Below are positions 55,176-64,000 of a stretch of 64,000 nucleotides of DNA, piece after piece. Each line of letters begins with the position of its first letter. Position 1 is the first letter of the stretch. The stretch spans positions 2,480,001-2,544,000 of the forward strand of contig NZ_CP088923.1 in assembly GCF_021545845.1 (NCBI RefSeq), in the 5' to 3' direction. The notes under the pieces were generated by a model. It was given only the letters and a program-made list of their open reading frames with translations, searched no databases and was not told the origin of the DNA. This stretch comes from Rhodanobacter thiooxydans (GTDB lineage Bacteria; Pseudomonadota; Gammaproteobacteria; Xanthomonadales; Rhodanobacteraceae). The translations under genes and the position numbers were made by a program.

Positions 55176-55871
55176 ATGAGTGCCGCCGTACTGCTCGATC
55201 CCGCTCGTCTCGATCGCCCGGATACCACGGTGCAGCACCAGCCTTTCCCGTTCATGATGGCGCACGGTCAACTGCCGGACGAAGTGCGCGATGACCTGGA
55301 TCGCGACTTTCCCCGCTACACCAGCGCCGGCTTTTTTCCCTACGACCCGGCCGACTGCGGCCCGAGCGTCAACGCGCTGATCGACAACATGACCGCGCCG
55401 ACGTTTGCCCGCGCCATCGGCGAGCGCCTGGGCGTCGACCACCTCGAGCAGTACCCCACCCTGGTGACGCTGTGCCGCCTGCTCAACAAGCGCCACGGCA
55501 CCATCCACACCGACAGCAAGTCCAAGGTGGTCACCGCGCTGATCTACCTGAACCCGCGATGGCCGGACACCAGCGATGGCTGCCTGCGCTTCCTGCGCAG
55601 CATCGACGACATCGACAGCGTCGTGGTGCCGGAGCTGGCTCCGCTCTACGGCGAGTTCGCGGTGTTCAAGCGTTGCGAGAACTCCTTCCATGGCCACCTG
55701 CCCTATGAAGGCGAGCGGCGGGTGATTCAGGTGGCCTGGTTGACCAGCGAGGAGGAGAAGCGGCGCAAGACGAAACGCGGCAAATTCTCGCGCGTGTTCA
55801 AGAAACTGTTCGGCCGTTTCGACACCCGGCTGGGCGCAGGCCGCGATCGCAGCGCTTCGCATCGCGACTGA
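55176..55871 (+). CDS. 2OG-Fe(II) oxygenase
   Basis: A 231-residue dioxygenase-like protein. The double-stranded-helix core carries RHGTIHTDSKSKVVTALIYL (H-x-D iron ligands) and ENSFHGHLPYEGERRVIQVA (distal His and 2OG-binding Arg). The C-terminus is a basic tail (KRRKTKRGKFSRVFKKLFGR), suggesting binding to nucleic acid or membrane. It lies on the plus strand between minus-strand carA and dapB. Substrate unknown. Confidence 0.75.
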   Translation: MSAAVLLDPARLDRPDTTVQHQPFPFMMAHGQLPDEVRDDLDRDFPRYTSAGFFPYDPADCGPSVNALIDNMTAPTFARAIGERLGVDHLEQYPTLVTLCRLLNKRHGTIHTDSKSKVVTALIYLNPRWPDTSDGCLRFLRSIDDIDSVVVPELAPLYGEFAVFKRCENSFHGHLPYEGERRVIQVAWLTSEEEKRRKTKRGKFSRVFKKLFGRFDTRLGAGRDRSASHRD

Positions 55872-55912
55872 GCCCAGGTCTGCTCCGCGGGTGCCGCGCT
55901 GGCGCGACTGGA

Positions 55913-56713
55913 TCAGCGCAGCGTGGCGATCACGTCCTCCAACTGCCACGACCCGGCGGCACGACCCGCCAGCCAATGCGCCGCGTGCAGGGCGCCACGC
56001 GCAAAGATCATGCGGTCGGTGGCTCGATGGGCCAGCTCCAGCCGTTCACCCTGCCCGATCAGCATGGCGGTGTGTTCGCCCACGATGTCGCCGCCGCGTA
56101 CCACGGCAAACCCGATACTGCCTTCGCTCCGCCTGCCGATACGACCTTCGCGGCTGTAGACCGCCGCGGCCTCCAGCGTGGTGCCACGCGTTGCCGCCGC
56201 TGCCCGGCCGAGCGCCAGCGCGGTGCCGGATGGCGCGTCCTGCTTGCGGCCGTGATGCGCCTCGACGATTTCCAGGTCCCAGCCCGGCAGGGCCGCCGCC
56301 GCTTCGCGCAGCAGGCGCATCAGCACCGCCACGCCGAGGCTGAAGTTGGCGGCACGCAGGATCGCGATGCGCCGCGCAGCATCGTCCAGCCGTGCCTCGA
56401 GTACGGCGTCGATGCCGGTGGTGCCGCTGACCAGCGCCGTGCCTTGCGCCAGGCAATGGTCCAGCACTGGCGCCAGCGCAGCCGGGCTGCTGAAGTCGAC
56501 GACCACGTCGATGGGCGGCGCCTGGGTCCAGTCATGCGCATAGCGCAGGGAACCCGTCGCGGCAACGGGTACCGGCTGGCCGTCGTGGACCGAACCCGGC
56601 GACACCACGGCATGCACCAGTTGGACGCCGGCGTCCTCGCCGAGCAGGTCGAGCAGCGCGCGGCCCATGCGACCGGAGGCGCCGCTCAAGGCGAGGCGAA
56701 GGGGACGAGTCAT
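55913..56713 (-). CDS. dapB: 4-hydroxy-tetrahydrodipicolinate reductase
   Basis: Lysine and meso-diaminopimelate pathway enzyme. The 266-residue protein has the dinucleotide motif RLALSGASGRMGRALLDLLG, then VDFSSPAALAPVL, GTTGID, the catalytic EAHHGRKQDAPSGTALALG and the end FARGALHAAHWLAGR. The ATG start is used; a GTG three codons upstream is possible. Confidence 0.94.
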   Translation of the reverse strand: MTRPLRLALSGASGRMGRALLDLLGEDAGVQLVHAVVSPGSVHDGQPVPVAATGSLRYAHDWTQAPPIDVVVDFSSPAALAPVLDHCLAQGTALVSGTTGIDAVLEARLDDAARRIAILRAANFSLGVAVLMRLLREAAAALPGWDLEIVEAHHGRKQDAPSGTALALGRAAAATRGTTLEAAAVYSREGRIGRRSEGSIGFAVVRGGDIVGEHTAMLIGQGERLELAHRATDRMIFARGALHAAHWLAGRAAGSWQLEDVIATLR

Positions 56714-56764
56714 CGACGGCACGCTCCAGGGAACAGGGCATACATGCTAACCGCGCAGCGGGGT

Positions 56765-57892
56765 CTAGGCAGTAACCCTGGACCAGAATTTCTTCACGCC
56801 GTCGACCCAGCCCTTGGCGCGTGGCGTGTGCTTGCCGGCGTCGCTGCCGGCAAAGGTGGCTTCCAGCGATTCCAGCAATTCACGCTGCTGTCGGGTCAGC
56901 CGCACCGGGGTTTCCACCACCACGCGACAGATCAGGTCGCCGTGGCGGCTGCTGCGCACCGACTTGACGCCGCGGCCACGCAGGCGGAACTGGGTGCCGG
57001 TCTGGGTTTCCGGCGGGATGCTGACCGGCACTTCGCCCTCCAGCGTCGGCACCGGCAGTTCGGCGCCCAGCGCTGCCTGCGAAAAGCGTATCGGCAATTC
57101 GCAATACAGGTCGTTGCCGTCGCGCTGGAAGATCTCGTGCTCGCGCACACGCACTTCCACGTACAGGTCGCCGGCCGGCGCACCGGCGGGACCGGCCTCG
57201 CCCTGCCCGGAGAGGCGGATGCGGTCGCCGTTGTCGACGCCCTCGGGGATCTGCACCGATAGCGTGCGGGCTTCTTCCAGGCGCCCTTCGCCATGGCACT
57301 CGCGGCATGGCTTCTCGATCGCCTGGCCGCTGCCGCCGCAATGCGGGCAGGCCTGCTGGATGGAGAAGATGCCGTTCTGCATGCGCACCTGGCCGTGGCC
57401 GTTGCAGGTCTTGCATTTGCTGACCTTGCCGTCCTCCGAGCCGCTGCCGTTGCAGTGCTGGCAGTTGACCTGGGTCGGCACCTCGATCTGCCGGCTCACG
57501 CCGAACACGGCCTCCTCCAGGCCCAGCTCGATGATGTAGCGCAAGTCGGCGCCGCGCCGCGGACGGCCACGTCCACCGCCGCTGCGGCCGAAGATGTCGC
57601 CGAAGATGTCGCCGAAGATGTCGCCCATGTCGCCGAAGCCGGCACCGCCGCGACCGCCCATGCCGTTCTCGAAGGCGGCGTGACCATGCTGGTCGTACAT
57701 CGCGCGCTTCGAAGTGTCGGACAGGACTTCGTAGGCCTCCTTGGCCTCCTTGAACTTGTCCTGCGCGGTGGGATCGTCCGGGCAGCGGTCCGGGTGGTAC
57801 TTCATCGCCAGCCGACGAAAGGATTTCTTCAGCTCGGCTTCGCTGACGCTGCGCTCGACGCCCAGCACCTCGTAGTAGTCACGCTTGCTCAT
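56765..57892 (-). CDS. dnaJ: Chaperone DnaJ
   Basis: Hsp40 co-chaperone of DnaK. The 375-residue protein has the J domain ([20 protein letters not shown], with HPD in [10 protein letters not shown]), a Gly/Phe-rich region containing the tandem [12 protein letters not shown], four zinc-finger repeats ([32 protein letters not shown]) and the C-terminal substrate domain. It follows dnaK with a hairpin in the gap. Confidence 0.97.
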   Translation of the reverse strand: MSKRDYYEVLGVERSVSEAELKKSFRRLAMKYHPDRCPDDPTAQDKFKEAKEAYEVLSDTSKRAMYDQHGHAAFENGMGGRGGAGFGDMGDIFGDIFGDIFGRSGGGRGRPRRGADLRYIIELGLEEAVFGVSRQIEVPTQVNCQHCNGSGSEDGKVSKCKTCNGHGQVRMQNGIFSIQQACPHCGGSGQAIEKPCRECHGEGRLEEARTLSVQIPEGVDNGDRIRLSGQGEAGPAGAPAGDLYVEVRVREHEIFQRDGNDLYCELPIRFSQAALGAELPVPTLEGEVPVSIPPETQTGTQFRLRGRGVKSVRSSRHGDLICRVVVETPVRLTRQQRELLESLEATFAGSDAGKHTPRAKGWVDGVKKFWSRVTA

Positions 57893-57936
57893 TCATGCAT
57901 CCACACTGCTTGCCACGCCCTCGCCTCCAGCAAGAC

Positions 57937-57966
57937 AGCCCGCGCCGGGAGGAGCCGGCGCGGGCT
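57937..57966. terminator. Hairpin in the dnaK-dnaJ gap
   Basis: A perfect 12-base GC-rich stem (AGCCCGCGCCGG with CCGGCGCGGGCT) with a 6-base loop lies between dnaK and dnaJ. There is no T-run, so it is more likely an mRNA-processing or attenuating stem than a full terminator. Confidence 0.55.
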
Positions 57967-57997
57967 GGTCGATCGGCCATGCCGAAGACGGCGCCGA

Positions 57998-59914
<1,917 letters not shown>

Positions 59915-59967
59915 GTGATTGCTCTCCGAATTTTGCGTGCGGCCCCCGCGGCCGCGATGGTTTCCAG

Positions 59968-59993
59968 ATGGGGTTCTGCCTGGGTGATTCAAT
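59968..59993 (-). promoter_or_regulatory. Sigma-32-like heat-shock promoter of dnaK
   Basis: On the minus strand ATTGAA (59988-59993), 14-base spacer, CCCCAT (59968-59973) followed by CT. The consensus is CTTGAAA-N11-15-CCCCATNT, so the -10 element is essentially perfect. Confidence 0.75.
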
Positions 59994-60068
59994 GCCGGCA
60001 AGGCCCCGGATGCGATTTGACGATGCCTGCCGCCGCGCCATTCAGGCGGGCGCCGGCAATGGCGCCGC

Positions 60069-60602
60069 TCAGTCCTTCGCCACTGCGACCAGCGCGGGGC
60101 GCAGCAGGCGATCGTTCAGCACGTAACCCTTCTGCAGCACGCTGACCACGGTACCCGGCGCCTGGCCCGGCGCCTCGACCATGCTCACTGCATGGTGGCG
60201 TTCAGGATCGAGCGGCTGGCCCAGCGGATCGATCTGCGACATGCCGTGGTTCTCGGCCACCTTGAGCAAGGCCTTCAGGGTCAGGCCAAGGCCCTCGCGT
60301 ATCGAGGCGACGTCGCCGCCTTCGATGGCCAGGCCGCTCTCCAGGCCGTCGTAGACCGGCAGCAGTTCGCTCAGCAATTTCTCGTTGGCGAAGCGGCGGG
60401 CCTGTTCCAGGTCGCGGTGCAGCCGGCGGCGCTGGTTCTCGAGTTCGGCCTTTTCGCGCAGCACGGTCTCGCGCAACTCGGCGTTGCTTGCCTCCAGCCC
60501 GGCTACGCGCGCCTGCAGGCTTTCCAGTTCCGTGGCCGACGATTCACCCGGCTGGCCTTGGACTGGCGTATCACCAGGCGACTGCGGATCGTTGTTCTGC
60601 AT
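60069..60602 (-). CDS. grpE: Nucleotide exchange factor GrpE
   Basis: Exchange factor for DnaK. The 177-residue protein has a long coiled coil ([20 protein letters not shown], then [20 protein letters not shown]), the helix bundle [20 protein letters not shown], and the beta domain [20 protein letters not shown] with [19 protein letters not shown]. The ATG at [10 protein letters not shown] is taken, after GGAGTGAGC; a longer start 11 codons upstream is less likely. Confidence 0.95.
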   Translation of the reverse strand: MQNNDPQSPGDTPVQGQPGESSATELESLQARVAGLEASNAELRETVLREKAELENQRRRLHRDLEQARRFANEKLLSELLPVYDGLESGLAIEGGDVASIREGLGLTLKALLKVAENHGMSQIDPLGQPLDPERHHAVSMVEAPGQAPGTVVSVLQKGYVLNDRLLRPALVAVAKD

Positions 60603-60685
60603 GCTCACTCCAAAAACAGTTGTCATGGCCAGCATGCATGCCGGCCGCCCTGGAAAAATTCGCGATAAACCCGCTCCCGCTGGGG

Positions 60686-61756
60686 TTATAGGGTCGTGGC
60701 GGCGCGATTCAAGGCGTCGCTGAGCAATCCGGCGGTAGCCTGCACCACCGGAATCACCCGTTCGTAGGCCATCCGGGTCGGGCCGATCACGCCGACCGCG
60801 CCCAGCACGCGCCCCTGCGCGCCGTAGCTGGCGGTGACCACGCTGCAGCCATCGAGCGCAGTGAAGCCGGATTCCTCGCCGATGAACAGGCGCACACCCG
60901 GCGCACGGGCGCAGACTTCCATCAGTTGCAGCAATTCGTTCTTCTGCTGGAAGGCCTCGAACAACTCGCGCAGGCGCTGCAGGTCGGCCAGCTCGGAATA
61001 GCCCATCAGATTGGTCTGGCCGCTGACCAGCACATCGGGGCCGCCCGGTCCGGTCGCCGGCGGTGCAAATGAAGCGGTGGCCAGCTCGACCGTGCTGGCG
61101 AGCAGCTGGTTGAGTTCGCTGCCGGTCTTGCGCACCTCGGCCAGCAGATGGGCGCGGATGTCGTCCACACGCAGGCCGGTGAAATGGCTGTTCAAGTAGT
61201 TGGCGGCGTGTTCCAGCTCGCTGCCACCGAGTGGCCGGGCCAGTTGCACGATGCGGTTCTGCACCTGGTTGTCGCTGAACACCAGGATCACCAGCACCCG
61301 CGCATCCGGCAGCGCCACGAAGTCGATGTGCCGCAGCGGGAAATCGGCCTGGCGCGGTACCGTGACCACGCCGGCGAAGTGGGTCATCGCCGACAGCAGG
61401 GTGGACACATTGCCGAGCAGGTCGCGGGTGGTGGTCGGCCCCGGCGGCAGCTCGCGCTGCAGCCGTGCCATCTCGGCGCGCGGCAGCGGCTGCAGTTCGA
61501 TCAGGCTGTCGACGAACAGGCGCAGGCCGCGCGGCGTGGGTACCCTTCCTGCCGAGGTATGCGGCGAGGCGACCAGGCCAGCGTCCTCGAGGTCGGCCAT
61601 GATGTTGCGGATCGTCGCCGGGCTCACGTCCAGGCCGGACGAACGCGACAGCGTGCGCGAACCGACCGGCTCGCCGTCGACCAGGTACTGGGCAATCAGC
61701 GTGCGCAACAGGCGGCGGGCGCGGGCGTCGAGGTCATGGCCGGGTGGCTTGATCAT
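60686..61756 (-). CDS. hrcA: Heat-inducible transcription repressor HrcA
   Basis: Represses class I heat-shock genes by binding CIRCE. The 356-residue protein has the N-terminal winged helix (ARRLLRTLIAQYLVDGEPVG, SGLDVSPATIRNIMADLEDA, GLVASPHTSAGRVPTPRGLR) and the GAF-like C-terminal domain with SVVTASYGAQGRVLGAVGVI and GPTRMAYERVIPVV. It is first in the hrcA-grpE-dnaK-dnaJ block. I found no CIRCE palindrome in the intergenic gaps here. Confidence 0.95.
   Translation of the reverse strand: MIKPPGHDLDARARRLLRTLIAQYLVDGEPVGSRTLSRSSGLDVSPATIRNIMADLEDAGLVASPHTSAGRVPTPRGLRLFVDSLIELQPLPRAEMARLQRELPPGPTTTRDLLGNVSTLLSAMTHFAGVVTVPRQADFPLRHIDFVALPDARVLVILVFSDNQVQNRIVQLARPLGGSELEHAANYLNSHFTGLRVDDIRAHLLAEVRKTGSELNQLLASTVELATASFAPPATGPGGPDVLVSGQTNLMGYSELADLQRLRELFEAFQQKNELLQLMEVCARAPGVRLFIGEESGFTALDGCSVVTASYGAQGRVLGAVGVIGPTRMAYERVIPVVQATAGLLSDALNRAATTL
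60688..60713 (-). promoter_or_regulatory. Sigma-32-like heat-shock promoter of grpE
   Basis: On the minus strand CTTGAA (60708-60713), 14-base spacer, CCCTAT (60688-60693). It lies in the last codons of hrcA, about 90 bases before grpE, and has the same spacer as the dnaK promoter. Confidence 0.6.
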
Positions 61757-61879
61757 GCTGTCGTAGCAATCCTTGAGACCCCAAAGAAATAAGGTTTGCG
61801 CGCGCAGCTTGCAAGTGGAGCGGTGTCTTGCGCCGCCGGGCTGCCGCTACAATCCCGCCACTCCATCAGCAGCCTGCCC

Positions 61880-63553
61880 ATGCTCACTTCGCTCTACGTC
61901 CGCCATTTCGCCGTCGTCGAAGCTGCCGAGGTGGCTTTCGGCCCGGGCCTGACCGTGGTCAGCGGCGAGACCGGCGCCGGCAAGTCGCTGCTGGTCGACG
62001 CACTGATGCTGCTGGCCGGCGCCCGCGCCGACAGCGGCATGGTACGCGCCGGCAGCGACCGCGCCGAACTGGCCGCCGAGTTCGACCTGGCCGAACTGCC
62101 TGCCGCGCGCGACTGGCTGCAGCGCGAGGAACTGGACGAGGACGGCGGCTGCCAGCTGCGCCGGGTGATCCGTGCCGAGGGCAGTTCCAAGGCATGGATC
62201 AACGGCCGTCCCGCCAACGCCCGCCAGCTCGGCGAACTGGCCGCGCTGCTGGTCGAGATCCACGGCCAGCACGAACATCAGGCATTGCTGTCGCGCCCGC
62301 ACCAGCTTGCCTTGCTCGACGCCTACGCCGGCCACGACGAGCTGCTGGCGCAAGTGCGCGGCAACGCCGTGCGGTGGCGCGAACTCGGCACGCGCATGCG
62401 CAAGCTCAGCGGCGGCGACGATCGCGACCAGCGCATCGAACTGCTGCGCCATGAAATCGGCGAGCTGGAGAAATGGGCGCTGCCTGCCGCCGAACTGGCC
62501 GAACTCGAGACGCAGCACAAACGCCTCGCCAACGCTGGCCGGCTGGCCGAAGGCACCGCCGGCGTGGTCGAGCTGCTCGACGGCGACAGCGAATTCGCCT
62601 TGCGTCGCGCCCTCGGCCGGGCGCAGGCCGAACTGGGCAAGCTGGCCGCGCTCGACGAGCGGCTGAACCCGCTGCTGGAACTGCTCGACAATGCCGGTAT
62701 CCAGCTCGGCGAAGCCGCCGACGGCCTGGCGCGCTATGCACAGGACGTCGACCTCGACCCCGAGCGATTCACCGAGGTCGACAACCACCTGGCCCGCCTG
62801 CACGAGCTGTCGCGCCGGCACCGCTTGCCCGCGGCCGAGCTGCACGACCGGCTCGCCGTCTTGCAGGCCGAACTGGCCGAGCTCGAAGGCGCCGGTGACG
62901 TGCTGGAACAACTGATGGCGCAACGCGAGCGCCTGCGGGGCGACTACACCCACGCGGCGGCCAAACTCAGTGAGGCTCGCGCCGCGGCGGCGGCTCGGCT
63001 CGGCGACGAGGTCAGCGTGCTGATGGGCGAGCTGGGCATGGTGGGCGGCCTGTTGCGCGTCGAGCTGGAACCCTCCAGCGGCGACGAGCCGGATCCGCAG
63101 GGCGGTGAACGCTGCGAGCTGCTGGTGAGCGCCAACCCCGGCCAGCCGCCGCGACCGCTGCGCAAGGTCGCCTCCGGCGGCGAACTGGCGCGCATCAGCC
63201 TGGCGATCGAAGTGGTTACCCTGGGCAAGGACACCGTCGGCAGCATGATCTTCGACGAGGTCGACAGCGGCATCGGCGGCGCCGTTGCCGAGGTGGTCGG
63301 ACAGAAATTGCGCGCGCTGGGCGCCCAGCGCCAGGTGCTGTGCGTCACCCACCTGCCGCAGGTGGCCGCCCAGGGCCACGCGCACCTCAAGGTCAGCAAG
63401 CACAGCGACGGCGACTCCACCCACACGCAGATCGAGGCGCTCGACGCCGCCGGCCGGCGCGACGAGCTGGCGCGCATGCTGGGCGGCCTTGAGATCACCC
63501 GCGAGACGCGGGCCCATGCCAGGCAGATGCTGGAGCGGGCGCAGAGCGCCTGA
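61880..63553 (+). CDS. recN: DNA repair protein RecN
   Basis: SMC-like ATPase in double-strand-break repair. The 557-residue protein has Walker A in VVSGETGAGKSLLVDALMLL, long coiled-coil arms (roughly residues 150-390), the signature KVASGGELARISLAIEVVTL and Walker B MIFDEVDSGIGGAVAEVVGQ followed by LCVTHLPQVAAQGHAHLKVS. Divergent from hrcA across about 120 bases; the frame extends upstream but the ATG of MLTSLYVRHF is the family start. I did not identify a LexA box. Confidence 0.95.
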   Translation: MLTSLYVRHFAVVEAAEVAFGPGLTVVSGETGAGKSLLVDALMLLAGARADSGMVRAGSDRAELAAEFDLAELPAARDWLQREELDEDGGCQLRRVIRAEGSSKAWINGRPANARQLGELAALLVEIHGQHEHQALLSRPHQLALLDAYAGHDELLAQVRGNAVRWRELGTRMRKLSGGDDRDQRIELLRHEIGELEKWALPAAELAELETQHKRLANAGRLAEGTAGVVELLDGDSEFALRRALGRAQAELGKLAALDERLNPLLELLDNAGIQLGEAADGLARYAQDVDLDPERFTEVDNHLARLHELSRRHRLPAAELHDRLAVLQAELAELEGAGDVLEQLMAQRERLRGDYTHAAAKLSEARAAAAARLGDEVSVLMGELGMVGGLLRVELEPSSGDEPDPQGGERCELLVSANPGQPPRPLRKVASGGELARISLAIEVVTLGKDTVGSMIFDEVDSGIGGAVAEVVGQKLRALGAQRQVLCVTHLPQVAAQGHAHLKVSKHSDGDSTHTQIEALDAAGRRDELARMLGGLEITRETRAHARQMLERAQSA

Positions 63554-63566
63554 TCCCTGCGGCCGC

Positions 63567-64000
63567 TCAGCTCGCCAGCGGCAACATGCCGCGCTCGGAG
63601 GCCATCCGGTACAAGTCCAGTTCCGAGCCAGCACCCAGCTTGCCCATCAGGCTGGCCCGATGGATGTAGACCGTCTTCTGGCCGATCCCCAGTTCCGCCG
63701 CCACCTGCTTCGGCGCGCGGCCACCGGCCAGCAGCAGGAATACCTCGCGCTCGCGCGCGGTCAGCCGGCTGATCGGGTCCAGCGCTGCATCCGGCCGATC
63801 GGCCCGGCGCTGGCGCAGGTCGGAGCTGAGGAAACATTCCCCCTGCATCACCGCGCGCAAGCCCGCCACCAGTTCCTCCGGCGCCACCCCCTTGGTGACG
63901 TAGCCGCTGGCACCGCGGCGCAGCGCCTCGGACACGTAGGGTTCGCCGTCGTGCATGCTCAGCACCACGACATGCGTTTGCGCATGCACGCTGAGCAGGT
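63567..64000 (-). CDS. LuxR/NarL-family response regulator, partial
   Basis: The 5' end lies beyond the window. The visible 144 residues hold the end of the receiver domain (HVVVLSMHDGEPYVSEALRR, GASGYVTKGVAPEELVAGLR, where the Lys of VTK is the conserved receiver lysine) and the complete LuxR-type HTH (LTAREREVFLLLAGGRAPKQ, VAAELGIGQKTVYIHRASLM). A two-component transcriptional regulator; its kinase is not in the window. It converges on recN with 13 bases between stops. Confidence 0.88.
   Translation of the reverse strand, partial: LLSVHAQTHVVVLSMHDGEPYVSEALRRGASGYVTKGVAPEELVAGLRAVMQGECFLSSDLRQRRADRPDAALDPISRLTAREREVFLLLAGGRAPKQVAAELGIGQKTVYIHRASLMGKLGAGSELDLYRMASERGMLPLAS

Noticed and set aside
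57591..57640. Tandem 12-base repeats as a possible CRISPR or satellite
   Set aside because: They are the in-frame GDIF repeats of the Gly/Phe-rich region of dnaJ.
61757..61879. CIRCE element upstream of hrcA
   Set aside because: I looked for the TTAGCACTC/GAGTGCTAA inverted repeat here and in the grpE, dnaK and dnaJ gaps and did not find it.

Overview
The window is high-GC chromosomal DNA from a gammaproteobacterium. The gene content and order (lapA/lapB, type B rpmJ, the rlmN-pilW-rodZ-yfgM-bamB-der cluster, a PsrA-like fatty-acid regulator, a B3-type metallo-beta-lactamase relic) point to the Xanthomonadales, most probably Rhodanobacteraceae (Rhodanobacter/Dyella-like). That assignment rests on family knowledge, not on a search. 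I saw no tRNA, rRNA, CRISPR array, insertion sequence or prophage.

Layout. (1) 1-8.1 kb is an accessory strip with much gene decay: the C-terminus of a UbiB/ABC1-type kinase, a domain-only acetate kinase coupled to an MFS transporter, a stub of cyclopropane-fatty-acid synthase, a DUF6629-like membrane protein, an ATP-grasp-like protein, a truncated and internally deleted merA, and an iron-linked cupredoxin/outer-membrane pair behind a probable Fur-controlled promoter. (2) 8.1-19.8 kb is core metabolism on the minus strand: tadA, guaA, guaB, folD, der, bamB, yfgM-like, rodZ, pilW, rlmN, ndk. The ispG-hisS pair often found inside this cluster is absent. (3) 20-24.5 kb is a beta-oxidation unit: a PsrA-like TetR regulator with two palindromic operators, a FadN-type bifunctional enzyme and a thiolase. 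(4) 24.5-36.1 kb is mixed: small exported proteins, a decayed outer-membrane gene, an unidentified conserved-looking protein, an atypical zinc-ribbon SDR, pirin, a tightly overlapping alkylation-repair operon (ada, a 2OG dioxygenase, alkB, a glycosylase), an MBL-fold hydrolase and a metallo-beta-lactamase interrupted by two stop codons. (5) 36.2-46.2 kb is on the minus strand: csaA, an FAD oxidase, galU, two surface-polysaccharide genes, lapB-lapA, ihfB, rpsA, cmk. (6) 46.3-50 kb: an acyl-CoA-binding protein, fadH, a LysR regulator, rpmJ, and between fadH and lysR a candidate small RNA with C-rich loops. (7) 50.1-64 kb: greA-carB-carA, a 2OG oxygenase, dapB, dnaJ, dnaK, grpE, hrcA, recN, and the start of a LuxR-type response regulator cut by the window edge.

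How parts fit together. The operator found twice at the tetR gene recurs with one mismatch just upstream of fadH 26 kb away, so the fatty-acid genes probably form one regulon. The hrcA-grpE-dnaK-dnaJ block carries two heat-shock-sigma-like promoters with identical 14-base spacers and no CIRCE element that I could find. The strongest candidates for something little described are the C-rich-loop sRNA locus, the extra dioxygenase in the alkylation-repair operon, the translationally coupled acetate-kinase domain, and the zinc-ribbon SDR lacking the catalytic tyrosine.
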